DNA of 64,000 nucleotides from JBAZOO01 sp041648735 (GTDB lineage Bacteria; Verrucomicrobiota; Lentisphaeria; Oligosphaerales; CAITYL01), in NCBI GenBank assembly GCA_041648735.1, contig JBAZOO010000019.1:7007-71006 (forward strand), in the 5' to 3' direction. Shown here in pieces: positions 32,992 through 42,092 of this stretch. The stretch's first letter is position 1. The number at the start of each line of letters is the position of its first letter. The position numbers and the translations under genes are program-made. Under the pieces are notes generated by a model that did not search any database, was not told the origin of the DNA, and worked only from the letters and a program-made list of their open reading frames with translations.

Positions 32992-34845
32992 ATGACCACT
33001 GCCATCCCCCCCAGCCCCAACCCCGCGGCGGCGGCCGCCGCGCCGCTCAGCCTGGTCGTGGCCGGCCATGTTGACCATGGCAAGAGCACAATCATCGGCC
33101 GGCTCCTGGCCGAGACCAACGCCCTGCCCGAAGGCAAGCTCGAACAGGTCAGGGCCCAGTGCGCCCGCAACGCCCGGCCGTTCGAGTACGCCTTCCTGCT
33201 CGACGCGCTCAAGGACGAGCAGGCCCAGGGCATCACCATCGACAGCGCCCGCTGCTTCTTCAAGACCGCGAAGCGCCGCTACATCCTCATTGACGCCCCG
33301 GGGCACGTCGAGTTCCTGCGCAACTGGATCACCGGCGCCGCCCGCGCCGAGGCCGCGCTGCTGGTCATTGACGCGCAGGAGGGCATCCGCGAGAACTCGA
33401 AGCGCCACGGCTACATGCTCTCGATGCTCGGCGTCCGCCAGATCTCGGTGCTGGTCAACAAGATGGATTTGGTGGGCTGGAGCCGCGAACGCTTCGACGG
33501 AATCGTCGCCGAATACTCGGCCTTCCTCAACCACCTCGGGCTGAAGCCGGTGAGCTTCATCCCGGTCAGCGGCCGGGACGGGGACAACGTCGCCAACCGC
33601 TCCTCCCTGGCCCCCTGGCATGACGGCCCGACCGTGCTTGAACAGATCGACGCCTTCCCGTCGCGGCCACCCCTGACCGCCGCCCCCTTCCGCCTGCCGG
33701 TCCAGGACATCTACAAGTTCACCGCGGCGGGGGACAGCCGCCGGATCGTCGCCGGCACCGTCGCCGCCGGCCGGATCCAGGCCGGCGACGAGGTCGTCTT
33801 CCTCCCCTCGGGCAAGCGCACGGCCATCGCCACGGTCGAGCGCTTCAACGCCCCGCCCCACCCCGCGGCCGAAGCCGGCGAGGCGGTCGGCTTCACCTTG
33901 CAGACGCAGATCTATGTGCGCCCCGGCGAACTCATGGTCCGGGCCGGCGAGCCCGCGCCGCAGACCGGCAGCCGCCTGCGGGTCAACCTCTTCTGGCTCG
34001 GGCGCGACCCGTTCATCATGGGGCGCGACTACAAGCTCAAGCTCGGGGCGCGGCAGTCGCCGGTGCGGCTGGCGCAGGTGCTGAACGTGCTCGACGCGGC
34101 GGACTTCGCCTCCGGCGCCGGCGCCCGGCAGCAGGTCGAGCGCCACGAGGTCGCCGAAGTCGTGCTGGAGACGCCCAAGCCGGTCGCCTTCGACCTGGCG
34201 CGCGAGCTGGAGCCGACCGGGCGGCTGGTGATCGTTGACCGCTACGACATCGCCGGCGCCGGCGTCGTCCTCGAAAACGCCAGCGGCAGCGGCGAATCCG
34301 TCCTGGAGACGCATGTCCGCGAACGGGAGCTGGCCTGGCAATACAGCGACCTCACCCCTGCCGAACGGGCCGCCGGCCATGGGCACAAGGCCAAATTCGT
34401 GGTGCTCACCGGCGGCGACGACGCCCGCCGCGACGCCCTCGCCCGCGCCCTGGAGCGGAAGCTCTTTGGCCGCGGCCACCAGGCCTATTTCCTGGGCGTG
34501 CGCAGCCTCCTGGCCGGCCTCGACTCCGACCTGCAAAGCGCCGGCGGCGGCGACAGCGCCGGGCGCGAAACGCACCTCAGCCGCCTCGGCGAACTCGCCC
34601 GCATCTTCACCGACGCCGGGCTGATCTTCATCACCTCGCTGCCGGAGGCCGACGAGTACGACCTGCGCACCCTGGAGCGGCTCAACCACCCCAACGAGAT
34701 CCTGGTCGTCCACCTCGGCGCCGGCGGTCCGGCCGGCTACCCGGCCGCCGTCCGGCTGGCGCCCACGTTGGCGGTGGCCGGCCAAGTGGCGGCCATCACC
34801 GACCTGCTGCAAAGCCAGGAGATCCTGCCGGAATACAGCCTCTGA
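32992..34845 (+). CDS. cysN: Sulfate adenylyltransferase subunit 1 (CysN) fused to a degenerate APS-kinase-like domain
   Basis: A 617-residue protein. Residues 20 to about 455 are the elongation-factor-like GTPase CysN: G1 GHVDHGKST (25-33), G3 DAPGHVEF, G4 NKMDLVGW and the beta-barrel domains. From about residue 463 a CysC-like (APS kinase) domain follows, as in CysNC, but its P-loop is lost: VLTGGDDARRDAL stands where GLSGSGKST is expected, and the APS-binding DGDNLR is replaced by LGVRSLL. IFTDAGLIFIT and later strands remain. The kinase is therefore probably inactive, consistent with an APS reductase that needs no PAPS. Confidence 0.92.
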   Translation: MTTAIPPSPNPAAAAAAPLSLVVAGHVDHGKSTIIGRLLAETNALPEGKLEQVRAQCARNARPFEYAFLLDALKDEQAQGITIDSARCFFKTAKRRYILIDAPGHVEFLRNWITGAARAEAALLVIDAQEGIRENSKRHGYMLSMLGVRQISVLVNKMDLVGWSRERFDGIVAEYSAFLNHLGLKPVSFIPVSGRDGDNVANRSSLAPWHDGPTVLEQIDAFPSRPPLTAAPFRLPVQDIYKFTAAGDSRRIVAGTVAAGRIQAGDEVVFLPSGKRTAIATVERFNAPPHPAAEAGEAVGFTLQTQIYVRPGELMVRAGEPAPQTGSRLRVNLFWLGRDPFIMGRDYKLKLGARQSPVRLAQVLNVLDAADFASGAGARQQVERHEVAEVVLETPKPVAFDLARELEPTGRLVIVDRYDIAGAGVVLENASGSGESVLETHVRERELAWQYSDLTPAERAAGHGHKAKFVVLTGGDDARRDALARALERKLFGRGHQAYFLGVRSLLAGLDSDLQSAGGGDSAGRETHLSRLGELARIFTDAGLIFITSLPEADEYDLRTLERLNHPNEILVVHLGAGGPAGYPAAVRLAPTLAVAGQVAAITDLLQSQEILPEYSL

Positions 34846-34847
34846 AC

Positions 34848-35492
34848 TCAGCCCGATCCGCCCGCCAGACCCAGCCAGCCGGCCAGGAGCGCCTCCGCCT
34901 CCGCGACCCCCTGGCCGGTGGTGGCGGAGAAGAGCTGGGCCGTGCAGCCGGGAAGATCCTTCAGTGCGGCGCGGACGGCGGCCAGGGCGGCGGCGGCCTC
35001 GCCGCGCTTGAGCTTGTCCGCCTTGGTGAGGAGGAGGTGGACGGGGCGCCCGGGGCTGGGCTGGAACCAGGCGAGCAGGTCGCGGTCCAGCCCGGTGAGG
35101 GGATGGCGCGCGTCCATGACCACGACCAGGCCGCGGAGGCAGGGCCGCCGCCGGAGATACCCCTCGATGAGCCGGCCCCATTGCCGGCGCAGTTCCAGCG
35201 GCACGCGGGCAAAGCCGTAGCCGGGGAGGTCGACCAGGTAGTGGCCGGCGGCGCCGAGCCGGAAGAAGTTGAGCGCCTGGGTGCGGCCGGGCTCCTTGCT
35301 GACGCGGGCCAGGGCGTGGCGGCGGGCCAGGGCGTTGATGGCGCTGGACTTGCCGGCGTTGGAACGCCCCGCAAAAGCGATTTCGGCGGTGGCGGCCGGC
35401 AGGGCCGCCAAGTCGTAGGCCGAGGTGGCGAACTCCAGTTGGAGGTCGTGGAACAGGCCGGAGTCGGCGGGCTTTTCAGCTTGGGATGGCAT
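34848..35492 (-). CDS. engB: Ribosome-biogenesis GTPase EngB (YsxC/YihA)
   Basis: A 214-residue GTPase of the TrmE-Era-EngA-EngB group needed for 50S subunit maturation. G1 is GRSNAGKSS (42-50), G2 includes EPGRTQALNFF, G3 is DLPGYGFA, G4 TKADKL and G5 FSATTG. ATG 35492 gives the usual short N-terminal extension; the frame is open upstream, antisense to other sequence. It converges with cysN, two bases between the stops. The next gene upstream on this strand ends 52 bases away. Confidence 0.95.
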   Translation of the reverse strand: MPSQAEKPADSGLFHDLQLEFATSAYDLAALPAATAEIAFAGRSNAGKSSAINALARRHALARVSKEPGRTQALNFFRLGAAGHYLVDLPGYGFARVPLELRRQWGRLIEGYLRRRPCLRGLVVVMDARHPLTGLDRDLLAWFQPSPGRPVHLLLTKADKLKRGEAAAALAAVRAALKDLPGCTAQLFSATTGQGVAEAEALLAGWLGLAGGSG

Positions 35493-35544
35493 CAGTGGGC
35501 TTCCGGTTTGGGGCGGCGGCGCCGCCGGCCATGGGTGGGGCCAG

Positions 35545-36315
35545 TCAGGTGGGGGCCTCGGGCGGCGGGGGGGGGGGCGCCATCTCCTGGCGATGCCGGC
35601 GCATGGCCTCTTGATGCGCCTGGTCGCCCGCCGCGCCGGCGGGGCGCTGGTCCAGCTCGGGAAGCCGGTCCACCAGCGCGTAGAGGATGAGGGTGGCGCC
35701 CGCCTGGATCTGGTGGTCGCCATGCGGCGCGCCGAGATAGTCGCCGTTCCCGCGGGCGATCCCCAGCACCAGCACCCCTTCGGCGGTCAACGCGGCCTCG
35801 CGCAGGCTCTTCTCCGCCAGCCAGTCGCCCGCCTCCACCTTCAGCTCCGAAACGGCATACCCCTTCTGCAACTGGAGGATGGCCACATAATCCTTGACCT
35901 CCAGCCGGGTCCAGCGGCGCAGCCCCGAGAGGATCAGGCGGTTCAGCCGCCCTTCCACCCAGGGGCTCGCGGCCAGGCCCCAGAGCGCCAGGAGCCCCGC
36001 CGCCAGCAGCGCCAGGTTCCACCACCACCGCTCGGTGCTGGCCGTCTTGAGCACGGAGGCGACGATCGTGGCCACCACCGTGGCCACGCCGAGGTTGCCC
36101 AACAGCATGAGCAGCATGACGATGCGGCGGCGCACGGGATGGTTCACGATCGCTTCCGACTCGCTGGTGGTGAACCCCACCCCGGAATAGGCGGAGCGCG
36201 CCTGGAAGCGGGCCATTTCCTGGGAAATCCCGGTCAGCATCAGGGCCGCGGCGGCGATGCGGGTCACCAGCAAGGAGAGCGTCACGACGATGAGCAGGGA
36301 GAAAATGGCGATCAT
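35545..36315 (-). CDS. Membrane protein with TrkA-C (RCK_C) domain
   Basis: A 256-residue protein. Hydrophobic segments at about residues 1-27, 63-90 and 98-120 form a membrane part; residues 165-235 (KGYAVSELKVEAGDWL, GVLVLGIARGNGDYLGAP, GATLILYAL) form a TrkA-C ligand-binding domain like those that gate K+ channels and transporters. There is no pore or NAD-binding domain, so it may be a regulatory membrane subunit. A Pro-rich tail ends it. Its start overlaps the tsaC stop (ATGA), so it is coupled to that gene. Confidence 0.82.
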   Translation of the reverse strand: MIAIFSLLIVVTLSLLVTRIAAAALMLTGISQEMARFQARSAYSGVGFTTSESEAIVNHPVRRRIVMLLMLLGNLGVATVVATIVASVLKTASTERWWWNLALLAAGLLALWGLAASPWVEGRLNRLILSGLRRWTRLEVKDYVAILQLQKGYAVSELKVEAGDWLAEKSLREAALTAEGVLVLGIARGNGDYLGAPHGDHQIQAGATLILYALVDRLPELDQRPAGAAGDQAHQEAMRRHRQEMAPPPPPPEAPT

Positions 36316-36935
36316 GCTTCACCTCCCGGGGCCTCGGCCAGGGCCGCCGCCAGCTCGGCTTCCGTCACCGGTCCGGGGCGCAAAATCCGGAGCCCCCCCT
36401 CCAGCAAGGAGGCGACGGTGGAGGGCTGGGCGTCCTGGACCGGGCCGCCATCCACCAGCAAGTCCGGTTCGCCGGCCAGCCCCGCGACGGCGGCGGCCGC
36501 ATCGCCGGCGGGCGGCTCGCCGGAACGGTTGGCGCTGGTGGCGGCCACCCCCCCGCCGAGTTCGCGCAGCAGCGCCCGCATGAAGGGGTGGCGCGGAATC
36601 CGCAGGCCGACGCTGCCGCCGTCCACCGCCCGGCAGACCAGGGTCAGGGGGCCGGGGAAGAAGCGTTCGGCCAGCCGCGCCAGCCGCGGGTCGGCGGCCA
36701 CGCCGGCGGCCATGGCCACCGCCAGGTCCGCCGCCAGCATTTGCAGCGGCTTGTCCTCCGCCCGGTGCTTGAGTTCGTAGATCCGGCGGCGGCCGGCGGC
36801 GTTGCCCCAGGCCGTGGCCAGGCCGTAGACCGTTTCCGTGGGCAGCGCGACGACGCCGCCGGCGCGCAGCACCGCCGCCGCCCGCGCCACCGCCGCCGCC
36901 GGATCGTCCATCAATCGAACCGTTTCCATGCCCAA
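36312..36935 (-). CDS. tsaC: Threonylcarbamoyl-AMP synthase (YrdC/Sua5 domain)
   Basis: A 207-residue YrdC-domain protein that makes threonylcarbamoyl-AMP for tRNA t6A37. Evidence: GGVVALPTETVYGLA, the KHR motif in ELKHRAEDKPLQ, FPGPLTLV, VGLRIPRHP and SANRSGEPP. It is the short TsaC-like form without the Sua5 C-terminal domain. ATG 36935 or the next ATG two codons later could be the start. It precedes and overlaps the TrkA-C membrane protein gene. tsaB, tsaD and tsaE are not in the window. Confidence 0.94.
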   Translation of the reverse strand: MGMETVRLMDDPAAAVARAAAVLRAGGVVALPTETVYGLATAWGNAAGRRRIYELKHRAEDKPLQMLAADLAVAMAAGVAADPRLARLAERFFPGPLTLVCRAVDGGSVGLRIPRHPFMRALLRELGGGVAATSANRSGEPPAGDAAAAVAGLAGEPDLLVDGGPVQDAQPSTVASLLEGGLRILRPGPVTEAELAAALAEAPGGEA

Positions 36936-36958
36936 TTCCCTTTTGTTGAAAAAACGAC

Positions 36959-36964
36959 TATACT
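36959..36964 (+). promoter_or_regulatory. -10-like box before nifU
   Basis: TATACT, 55 bases before the nifU ATG, next to an AT-rich TTTTGTTGAAAAAACGAC stretch; no well-placed -35. Confidence 0.35.
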
Positions 36965-37019
36965 ATGAACGCCGCCGGCGCGGGGACAACCCGCCACCGG
37001 CCAGGAGAGCCTGAGCATC

Positions 37020-37901
37020 ATGTGGAACTACACGCAAACAGTGATGGATCATTTCATGAACCCGCGCAATGTCGGGGAAATCCCTGACGCCGACGGGATC
37101 GGCGAAGTCGGCAACATCGTCTGCGGCGACGCCATGAAACTGTACATCAAGCTGGCGCCGGACGGCAAGACGATCGCCGACGTCAAGTTCCAGACCTTCG
37201 GCTGCGCCAGCGCCATCGCCAGCGCCTCCGCCCTCACCGAGATGGTCAAGGGCAAGACCCTGGAAGAGGCCGCCAAGTTCACCAACCAGGACATCGCCGA
37301 CTTCCTCGGCGAGCTGCCCGAGGAGAAGATGCACTGCTCGGTGATGGGGATGGAGGCGCTCCAGGCGGCGCTGGCGAACATGCGCACGAAGAACCCCGCC
37401 TTGGCCGCCCCGGACGTCGCCCAGTTCGACCCCGAGGGGCTCGACCGCATCGTCTGCCACTGCTTCGGCGTGAGCGAGCGCAAGATCCGCGAAGTGATCG
37501 AGCACAACAAGCTCACCAGCGTCGACCAGGTCACCCATTACTGCAAGGCCGGCGGCGGCTGCGGCGGCTGCCGCGACGAGATCGCGGGGATCATCGCCAA
37601 GATCCGCGGCATCCCCACCCCGGCGCCGGCGGCGGAAGCGCCCGCCACCCCCCGGCCGCTCACCAACCTCCAGAAGATCAAGCTCGTCCAAGAGACCTTC
37701 GAGAGGGCCATCCGCCCGGCGCTCCAGGCCGACGGCGGCGACGCGGAGCTGGTGGACATTGACGGCGACCGCGTCCTCGTCCGGCTCTGCGGCCGCTGCG
37801 CCGCCTGCCCCTCCGCCCACCAAACGCTGAAGCAATACATCGAAGCCAAGCTCCGGGAAAAGCTCGGCCCCGCCCTCAACGTCGAGGAAGTCCGCGACTG
37901 A
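37020..37901 (+). CDS. nifU: Fe-S cluster scaffold NifU (three-domain)
   Basis: A 293-residue full-length NifU. The IscU-like domain has Cys35, Cys62 and Cys106 with Asp37 (GNIVCGDAMK, FGCAS, MHCSV). The BFD-like [2Fe-2S] domain has Cys146, Cys148, Cys181 and Cys184 (IVCHCFGV, GGGCGGC). The C-terminal NifU domain has Cys260 and Cys263 (CGRCAACPS). It assembles and hands on [2Fe-2S] and [4Fe-4S] clusters. No nifS, nifHDK or other nitrogenase structural gene is near, so it probably serves as the housekeeping scaffold, as in other anaerobes. Confidence 0.95.
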   Translation: MWNYTQTVMDHFMNPRNVGEIPDADGIGEVGNIVCGDAMKLYIKLAPDGKTIADVKFQTFGCASAIASASALTEMVKGKTLEEAAKFTNQDIADFLGELPEEKMHCSVMGMEALQAALANMRTKNPALAAPDVAQFDPEGLDRIVCHCFGVSERKIREVIEHNKLTSVDQVTHYCKAGGGCGGCRDEIAGIIAKIRGIPTPAPAAEAPATPRPLTNLQKIKLVQETFERAIRPALQADGGDAELVDIDGDRVLVRLCGRCAACPSAHQTLKQYIEAKLREKLGPALNVEEVRD

Positions 37902-37994
37902 CCCGCGCGGCCAATGCCCCGTTCCCGGCCGGCCGCCGGGGCGGGGCCACCCACGGCCAGGAGAGGCGCGCCCCCCGGCGGAAGTGTTGGCGGC

Positions 37995-39023
37995 TCAGGC
38001 CAGCCTGGCCTTGACCGCCCGCAGCTCCTGCTCGACGCCGTTGACCAGGTCAGCCATGATCGCCGCCACCGGCTCGACCTTGTCAATGAGCCCGACCGAC
38101 TGCCCGGCCATCAGCGAGCCGCTCTCGACATCGCCGTCAATCACGGCGCGGCGCAGGGCGCCCATCCAGAACTTCTCGACTTCGAGCTGGGCCTGTTCGC
38201 GGTGGATTTCGCCGCTTTCCAGCTTCTTGAGCAGTTCCAACTGGAGCTTGGCGAACTCCTGATGCCCCTTGTTGCGCAAGGCGCGCACGGCGACCACCGG
38301 CAGCCGGCTGTCGAACTGCGGCGTCGCCACCGCGTCGCGCGCCTCGGCGCGGATGAAGGTCTCCTTGAACTTGGGGTGGGCGCAGCTTTCAGCGGAAACG
38401 GCGAAGCGGGTGCCGAGCTGGACGCCGGCGGCGCCCATCAGGAACATGTGCGCGCACATCCGCCCGGTGGCGATGCCGCCGGCCACGAACACCGGCACCT
38501 GCGGCGTCGTGAACAGCACCTGCTGCAAGAGCACCATCAGGCTGACGTGGCCGATGTGGCCGCCGGCCTCCATCCCCTCCAGGATCAGCGCGTCCACGCC
38601 AAAGCGCAGCATCCGCTCGGCGATCGAGGTGGTCGAGGCGAAGGCGAGCACCTTGGCGCCGCTGGCCTTGGCCGCCGCCACTTCCTTCTCCTTCGGGAAG
38701 CTGCCGGCGAAGATGATGTAGGGCAGCTTCACCCGCTTGATCATCTCCATGTGCTCGCGGTAGGCCGGGGCGATGGTGATCAGGTTGACGGCGAAGGGCT
38801 TGGCGGTCAGCGCCCGCGTCTCGGCGATCTGGCGCTCCAGGATGTCAACCGGCGTGTTGCCCCCCGCCAGGCAGCCAAAGCCGCCGGCGTTGCAGACGGC
38901 GGCCACCAGCTTCGGGTCGCTGACCCAGGTCATGGCGCCGCAGAGGAAGGGATACTGGCAGCCGAGGAAGTCGCGGCCGCGGGCAAAATGACGGTCGGCA
39001 AGCGTGGTGCTGGCAATGGACAT
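37995..39023 (-). CDS. Nitronate monooxygenase / FabK-like FMN flavoprotein
   Basis: A 342-residue TIM-barrel FMN protein of the 2-nitropropane dioxygenase/FabK family. Evidence: FLCGAMTWVSDPKLVAAV, NAGGFGCLAGG, VDALILEGMEAGGHIGH with the family's GxExGGH motif, VFVAGGI, and MGAAGVQLGTRFAVS. Members oxidise nitronates or reduce enoyl-ACP; sequence motifs alone do not decide, and no fatty-acid genes are nearby. The start is probably ATG 39023; ATG 39041 adds six residues. A -10-like TATAGT lies at 39111-39116. Confidence 0.9.
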   Translation of the reverse strand: MSIASTTLADRHFARGRDFLGCQYPFLCGAMTWVSDPKLVAAVCNAGGFGCLAGGNTPVDILERQIAETRALTAKPFAVNLITIAPAYREHMEMIKRVKLPYIIFAGSFPKEKEVAAAKASGAKVLAFASTTSIAERMLRFGVDALILEGMEAGGHIGHVSLMVLLQQVLFTTPQVPVFVAGGIATGRMCAHMFLMGAAGVQLGTRFAVSAESCAHPKFKETFIRAEARDAVATPQFDSRLPVVAVRALRNKGHQEFAKLQLELLKKLESGEIHREQAQLEVEKFWMGALRRAVIDGDVESGSLMAGQSVGLIDKVEPVAAIMADLVNGVEQELRAVKARLA

Positions 39024-39215
39024 GGTTTGGCTCAATCCCATTTGAAGGTGGTTCCCAGTCCTGGCCGCGGCGCGGGCGCGCCCCGGTTCCCGGACAGGCA
39101 GCGGGCGCTTACTATAACTCATCTTCCCCCGGCCGGAACCGGCTGGAACTGACATCCTTGCCCGTCCGCTGGCCGCCCTGGCGCCCGCGGGCCAGGCCGT
39201 GGCTTTTTCTCAAAT

Positions 39216-39836
39216 TCAGTAGGTTGTGAACAATTGCGGGTTCCAGCCCAGATGGCGCAGCTCCTCCAGTATTTCAAGGATTCCGACGCACCACCCGAAG
39301 ACGAGGGCATCCAAGAGATGCCGCCGGAAGATCTTGGGGTTGACGACATACGTCTCCGGTTCCCTCAGCTTTCCCACCGCGGGGAAAAACCGGGGCGTGG
39401 ATCTGGCATATTCCAAGTAAGATTCCAGATGCAGGAAGTTCAGCCTCTTTTCCTCGGCACGAATCACCGCCGGGTAGTAGGAGGCAAAGGCCAGGACAAG
39501 GATTGCCGGCATCAGAAGCGTCTCGGAAGCAAGCCCAACGCCAATGAAGCCAAGAAGGGAAAAGAAATAAAGCGGATTCCGCGAAAGCGAATACGGGCCT
39601 TCGGTCACCAACCGGCTGCTTTTGTAGCCCGCAATGTACAAGGAACACCAAAGGCGCCCCAGCGAGGCGACGCCGACAAGGACAAGCCCCAGGGAGAAGA
39701 GCAGGGCGGAAACTAGGGGGGATTCCCTTTCCCACCGGCTGGCCGTGACCGAGTTGAAGGCGAAGAAAACCACTCCCGCCAACACCGAGAGCCGGATCCG
39801 CCACTTCTGCATTCTTGATTTCACCGTTGCCTCCAT
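39216..39836 (-). CDS. Isoprenylcysteine methyltransferase-like membrane protein
   Basis: A 206-residue integral membrane protein of the ICMT/PEMT-like methyltransferase family. Four hydrophobic segments are followed by the family signature VTEGPYSLSRNPLYFFSL and a C-terminal cytosolic helix with RAEEKRLNFLHLESYLEYAR, which binds SAM in ICMT. Bacterial members methylate unknown membrane substrates. It is followed upstream on the same strand, after 7 bases, by a COG4705-like gene, and may belong to the histidine-kinase operon. Confidence 0.85.
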   Translation of the reverse strand: MEATVKSRMQKWRIRLSVLAGVVFFAFNSVTASRWERESPLVSALLFSLGLVLVGVASLGRLWCSLYIAGYKSSRLVTEGPYSLSRNPLYFFSLLGFIGVGLASETLLMPAILVLAFASYYPAVIRAEEKRLNFLHLESYLEYARSTPRFFPAVGKLREPETYVVNPKIFRRHLLDALVFGWCVGILEILEELRHLGWNPQLFTTY

Positions 39837-39843
39837 TCCTGCC

Positions 39844-40599
39844 TTACGTCTGTTTCCCGGCCTCGCACTTCACCAGATCTTCCTCCGCCCGAATGGTGTA
39901 AACCAGAATGGCCATCAGCAGGAATGCAAGGACGAGGGAAGACCCGACCGTGCCGAAATTGAGGCCCCCGTTGGCGACGGGTTTGGTAAGCAAATCCCCG
40001 AAGGTGGCGCCGAAGGGGCGCGTCAGCACGAAGGCCACCCAGAACAGCAGGACGCGGTTCAGCCGCGTGAAAGCCGCCGCAAGGACGGTGGCGCCGAGCA
40101 GGCCGCCGATGAGCATGGCCCCGCCCAGGAAGCCCAGGCCGGAGTCATCGGCCAGAAAGTCGCCCAAGGCCGTGCCCAGGGTGTTGGAAAACAGGATGGC
40201 CAGCCAATAGAACAGCTCGGCCTTCGTGGTCTGGATGCCACTGACGGACAAGCTGGCGCCGCTGAACCGCCAAATGGCCAGCACCAGCAGCAGGCAGGCA
40301 CCGAGGATGACCGCGCCAGTGGCGTAGCCAAGCCCAAGCGTCCGATCCATGAAATCGGACATTGTGGTGCCCGCCGTGCTGGTGGCAAGGATCACGATCC
40401 AATATAGCGCCGGATTGAATTTCTTTGACCGCAGTTGCGCGACAACGGAAACCAGGAAGAGGCCAGCCAAGATGGCGGAGCTGAAGGCGTAGCCGACGTT
40501 CAAGGTCATCGAGAGGAGATCGCCCGCCGTCTCCCCCAATGTGGTGGCACAGATTTTCATGATCCAAAAAGCGACGGTGACTTGCGCGACTTTGGTCAT
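39844..40599 (-). CDS. COG4705-like membrane protein with internal repeats
   Basis: A 251-residue membrane protein with about seven or eight helices and four visible internal repeats: CATTLGETAGDLLS, TSTAGTTMSDFMDRTLGLGY, SNTLGTALGDFLADDSGLGF and TRPFGATFGDLLTKP. This pattern belongs to the uncharacterised COG4705 family. The repeated polar Thr and Asp in the membrane suggest a transporter or channel with pseudo-symmetry. The ATG overlaps the histidine kinase stop (ATGA), so it is coupled to the two-component system and may be its target or output. Confidence 0.8.
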   Translation of the reverse strand: MTKVAQVTVAFWIMKICATTLGETAGDLLSMTLNVGYAFSSAILAGLFLVSVVAQLRSKKFNPALYWIVILATSTAGTTMSDFMDRTLGLGYATGAVILGACLLLVLAIWRFSGASLSVSGIQTTKAELFYWLAILFSNTLGTALGDFLADDSGLGFLGGAMLIGGLLGATVLAAAFTRLNRVLLFWVAFVLTRPFGATFGDLLTKPVANGGLNFGTVGSSLVLAFLLMAILVYTIRAEEDLVKCEAGKQT

Positions 40600-42089
40600 G
40601 GCGTCTCCTGTTCATGCTGGCATCGGCCCGGCGACAACCCGGGGGGAAGGTTTTTTGCCCGGCCTTCGGGGATGGGGATGGGCGCGGCCGGGAAACGGAG
40701 GCGGACGCGGAACCAGCCGCCGGCTTCCGTGGCCACGCAGATCTCGTGCCCCAGCAATTCCATCACGCGTTGGGCCAACGCCAGGCCCAAACCGCAATGC
40801 GTGCCGACGCCGGCGCGCGCGGCGTCGCCGCTCCAGAAGCGGTCGAACACCCGCGCGCCATCCGCCGCCGCCACTTGGCTGCCGGAATTGGCGATCTCGA
40901 CGCCGGGCGCCGCCGCGTCCGGAGCCGCGCGGATGCACAGTTCCCCGCCCGTGTCGGCATAGCTGACGGCGTTGTCGAACAGGTTGCTGAGCACCAGCCG
41001 CAACCGCTCCCGATCCGTCGTCACGACCGTGGCCGCGTCGTCGTCCCAAGTGACGCGCAGCCGGCGGGCGGCGGCCCGTTCCGCGAACGGCTCCCAGACG
41101 GCATGCAGAAGCGCGGACAGCCGCACCGGCTCCCGCCGGGCCGCGATCTGCCCCGCATCGAGGCGGACCAGTGCCAGCAGGTTCTCCACCAGGCCTTGCG
41201 TCGCGAGGACAATGGCCAGGCAGTCCTGCACCGTTTTCCGATAGGCGGCGGCCTGGCGCGGCTGCGACAACGCCACCTCCAGCTTGGCGCGCAGCCCAAA
41301 CAGCGGCGTCCGCAGTTCATGGGCCAGGTCGGCGGAGAGGGAGCGTTCCCGCGCAAAGGCGGCGTCAAGCTTCGCCAGGAGCTGGTTGAGGCCGTCCACC
41401 ACGGGGCGCAATTCCTGGGGGACGCCGGCCGCGTCGAGGCGCTGGGAAAGCTGGTGCTCCCCGATGCCGCGCAGGTTGTTGCCCAGGCGGTGGAGCGGCT
41501 TCAGCCCGCGGGTCACGACGCCGGCCAGGATGGCGGCGCAGCCCAGGGTGGTGGCGGCGATGACCGTGGCCAGCCCCCAGAAAATCTGCTCCAGCACGTC
41601 GTTGACCGCCGTGGCGTCGCGGGCCACCGCCAAGGTGACGGGGGGCGGCGGCGTTTCCCGCGGCGGCGGCTTCGCCCCGTCGTGCTCATCCATCGCCGGC
41701 TGGAAGACGGCCAGCGCCTGCCGCCCCCGGCGCTTCCCCGGCAACCGCACGGCCCGCACCGTGCCTGGCGCGCCGCGGGCCAGGTCGTAGGCGCCCAGCG
41801 AGGCGGAGCGCTGCCAGACCCGGCCGGATCCGTCCCACAGCTCAAAATAGTCCTCGCCACGCCCAGGGCCGAACTGCCGCAGCATCTCCTTGTCCAACTC
41901 AAGCCGGACTTGCCCGCCCTCCACATCCACTTGGCTTTTCAGGGCCTGGAGCTGCGCCAGCAGGCTCCGGTCGAACTCGTTCATCACCGTGCGGTGGATC
42001 AGGGCAAAGAGAATGGCGCCGGCCGCCAGCAGGATCGCTGCGGCGGCGGCCACTGCCCCAAGGGTCATCTGCGAGCGCAGCGAACGCAT
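40596..42089 (-). CDS. Sensor histidine kinase
   Basis: A 497-residue class I sensor kinase. Transmembrane segments lie at about residues 10-32 and 167-192, with a ~135-residue periplasmic sensor domain between them and a HAMP domain to about 245. The phospho-acceptor is His257 in SADLAHELRTPL; the N box is LSNLFDNAVSYAD and the G2 region THCGLGLALAQRVM. It forms a pair with the OmpR-type regulator three bases upstream, and its stop overlaps the COG4705-like gene. The organisation resembles metal-responsive or envelope-stress systems of the QseC/PmrB type. The signal is unknown. Confidence 0.92.
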   Translation of the reverse strand: MRSLRSQMTLGAVAAAAAILLAAGAILFALIHRTVMNEFDRSLLAQLQALKSQVDVEGGQVRLELDKEMLRQFGPGRGEDYFELWDGSGRVWQRSASLGAYDLARGAPGTVRAVRLPGKRRGRQALAVFQPAMDEHDGAKPPPRETPPPPVTLAVARDATAVNDVLEQIFWGLATVIAATTLGCAAILAGVVTRGLKPLHRLGNNLRGIGEHQLSQRLDAAGVPQELRPVVDGLNQLLAKLDAAFARERSLSADLAHELRTPLFGLRAKLEVALSQPRQAAAYRKTVQDCLAIVLATQGLVENLLALVRLDAGQIAARREPVRLSALLHAVWEPFAERAAARRLRVTWDDDAATVVTTDRERLRLVLSNLFDNAVSYADTGGELCIRAAPDAAAPGVEIANSGSQVAAADGARVFDRFWSGDAARAGVGTHCGLGLALAQRVMELLGHEICVATEAGGWFRVRLRFPAAPIPIPEGRAKNLPPGLSPGRCQHEQETP

Positions 42090-42092
42090 GGC

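Noticed and set aside
32011..35181. A 1056-residue minus-strand frame
   Set aside because: It is antisense to cysD and cysN and has no recognisable domain; both sense genes are certain.
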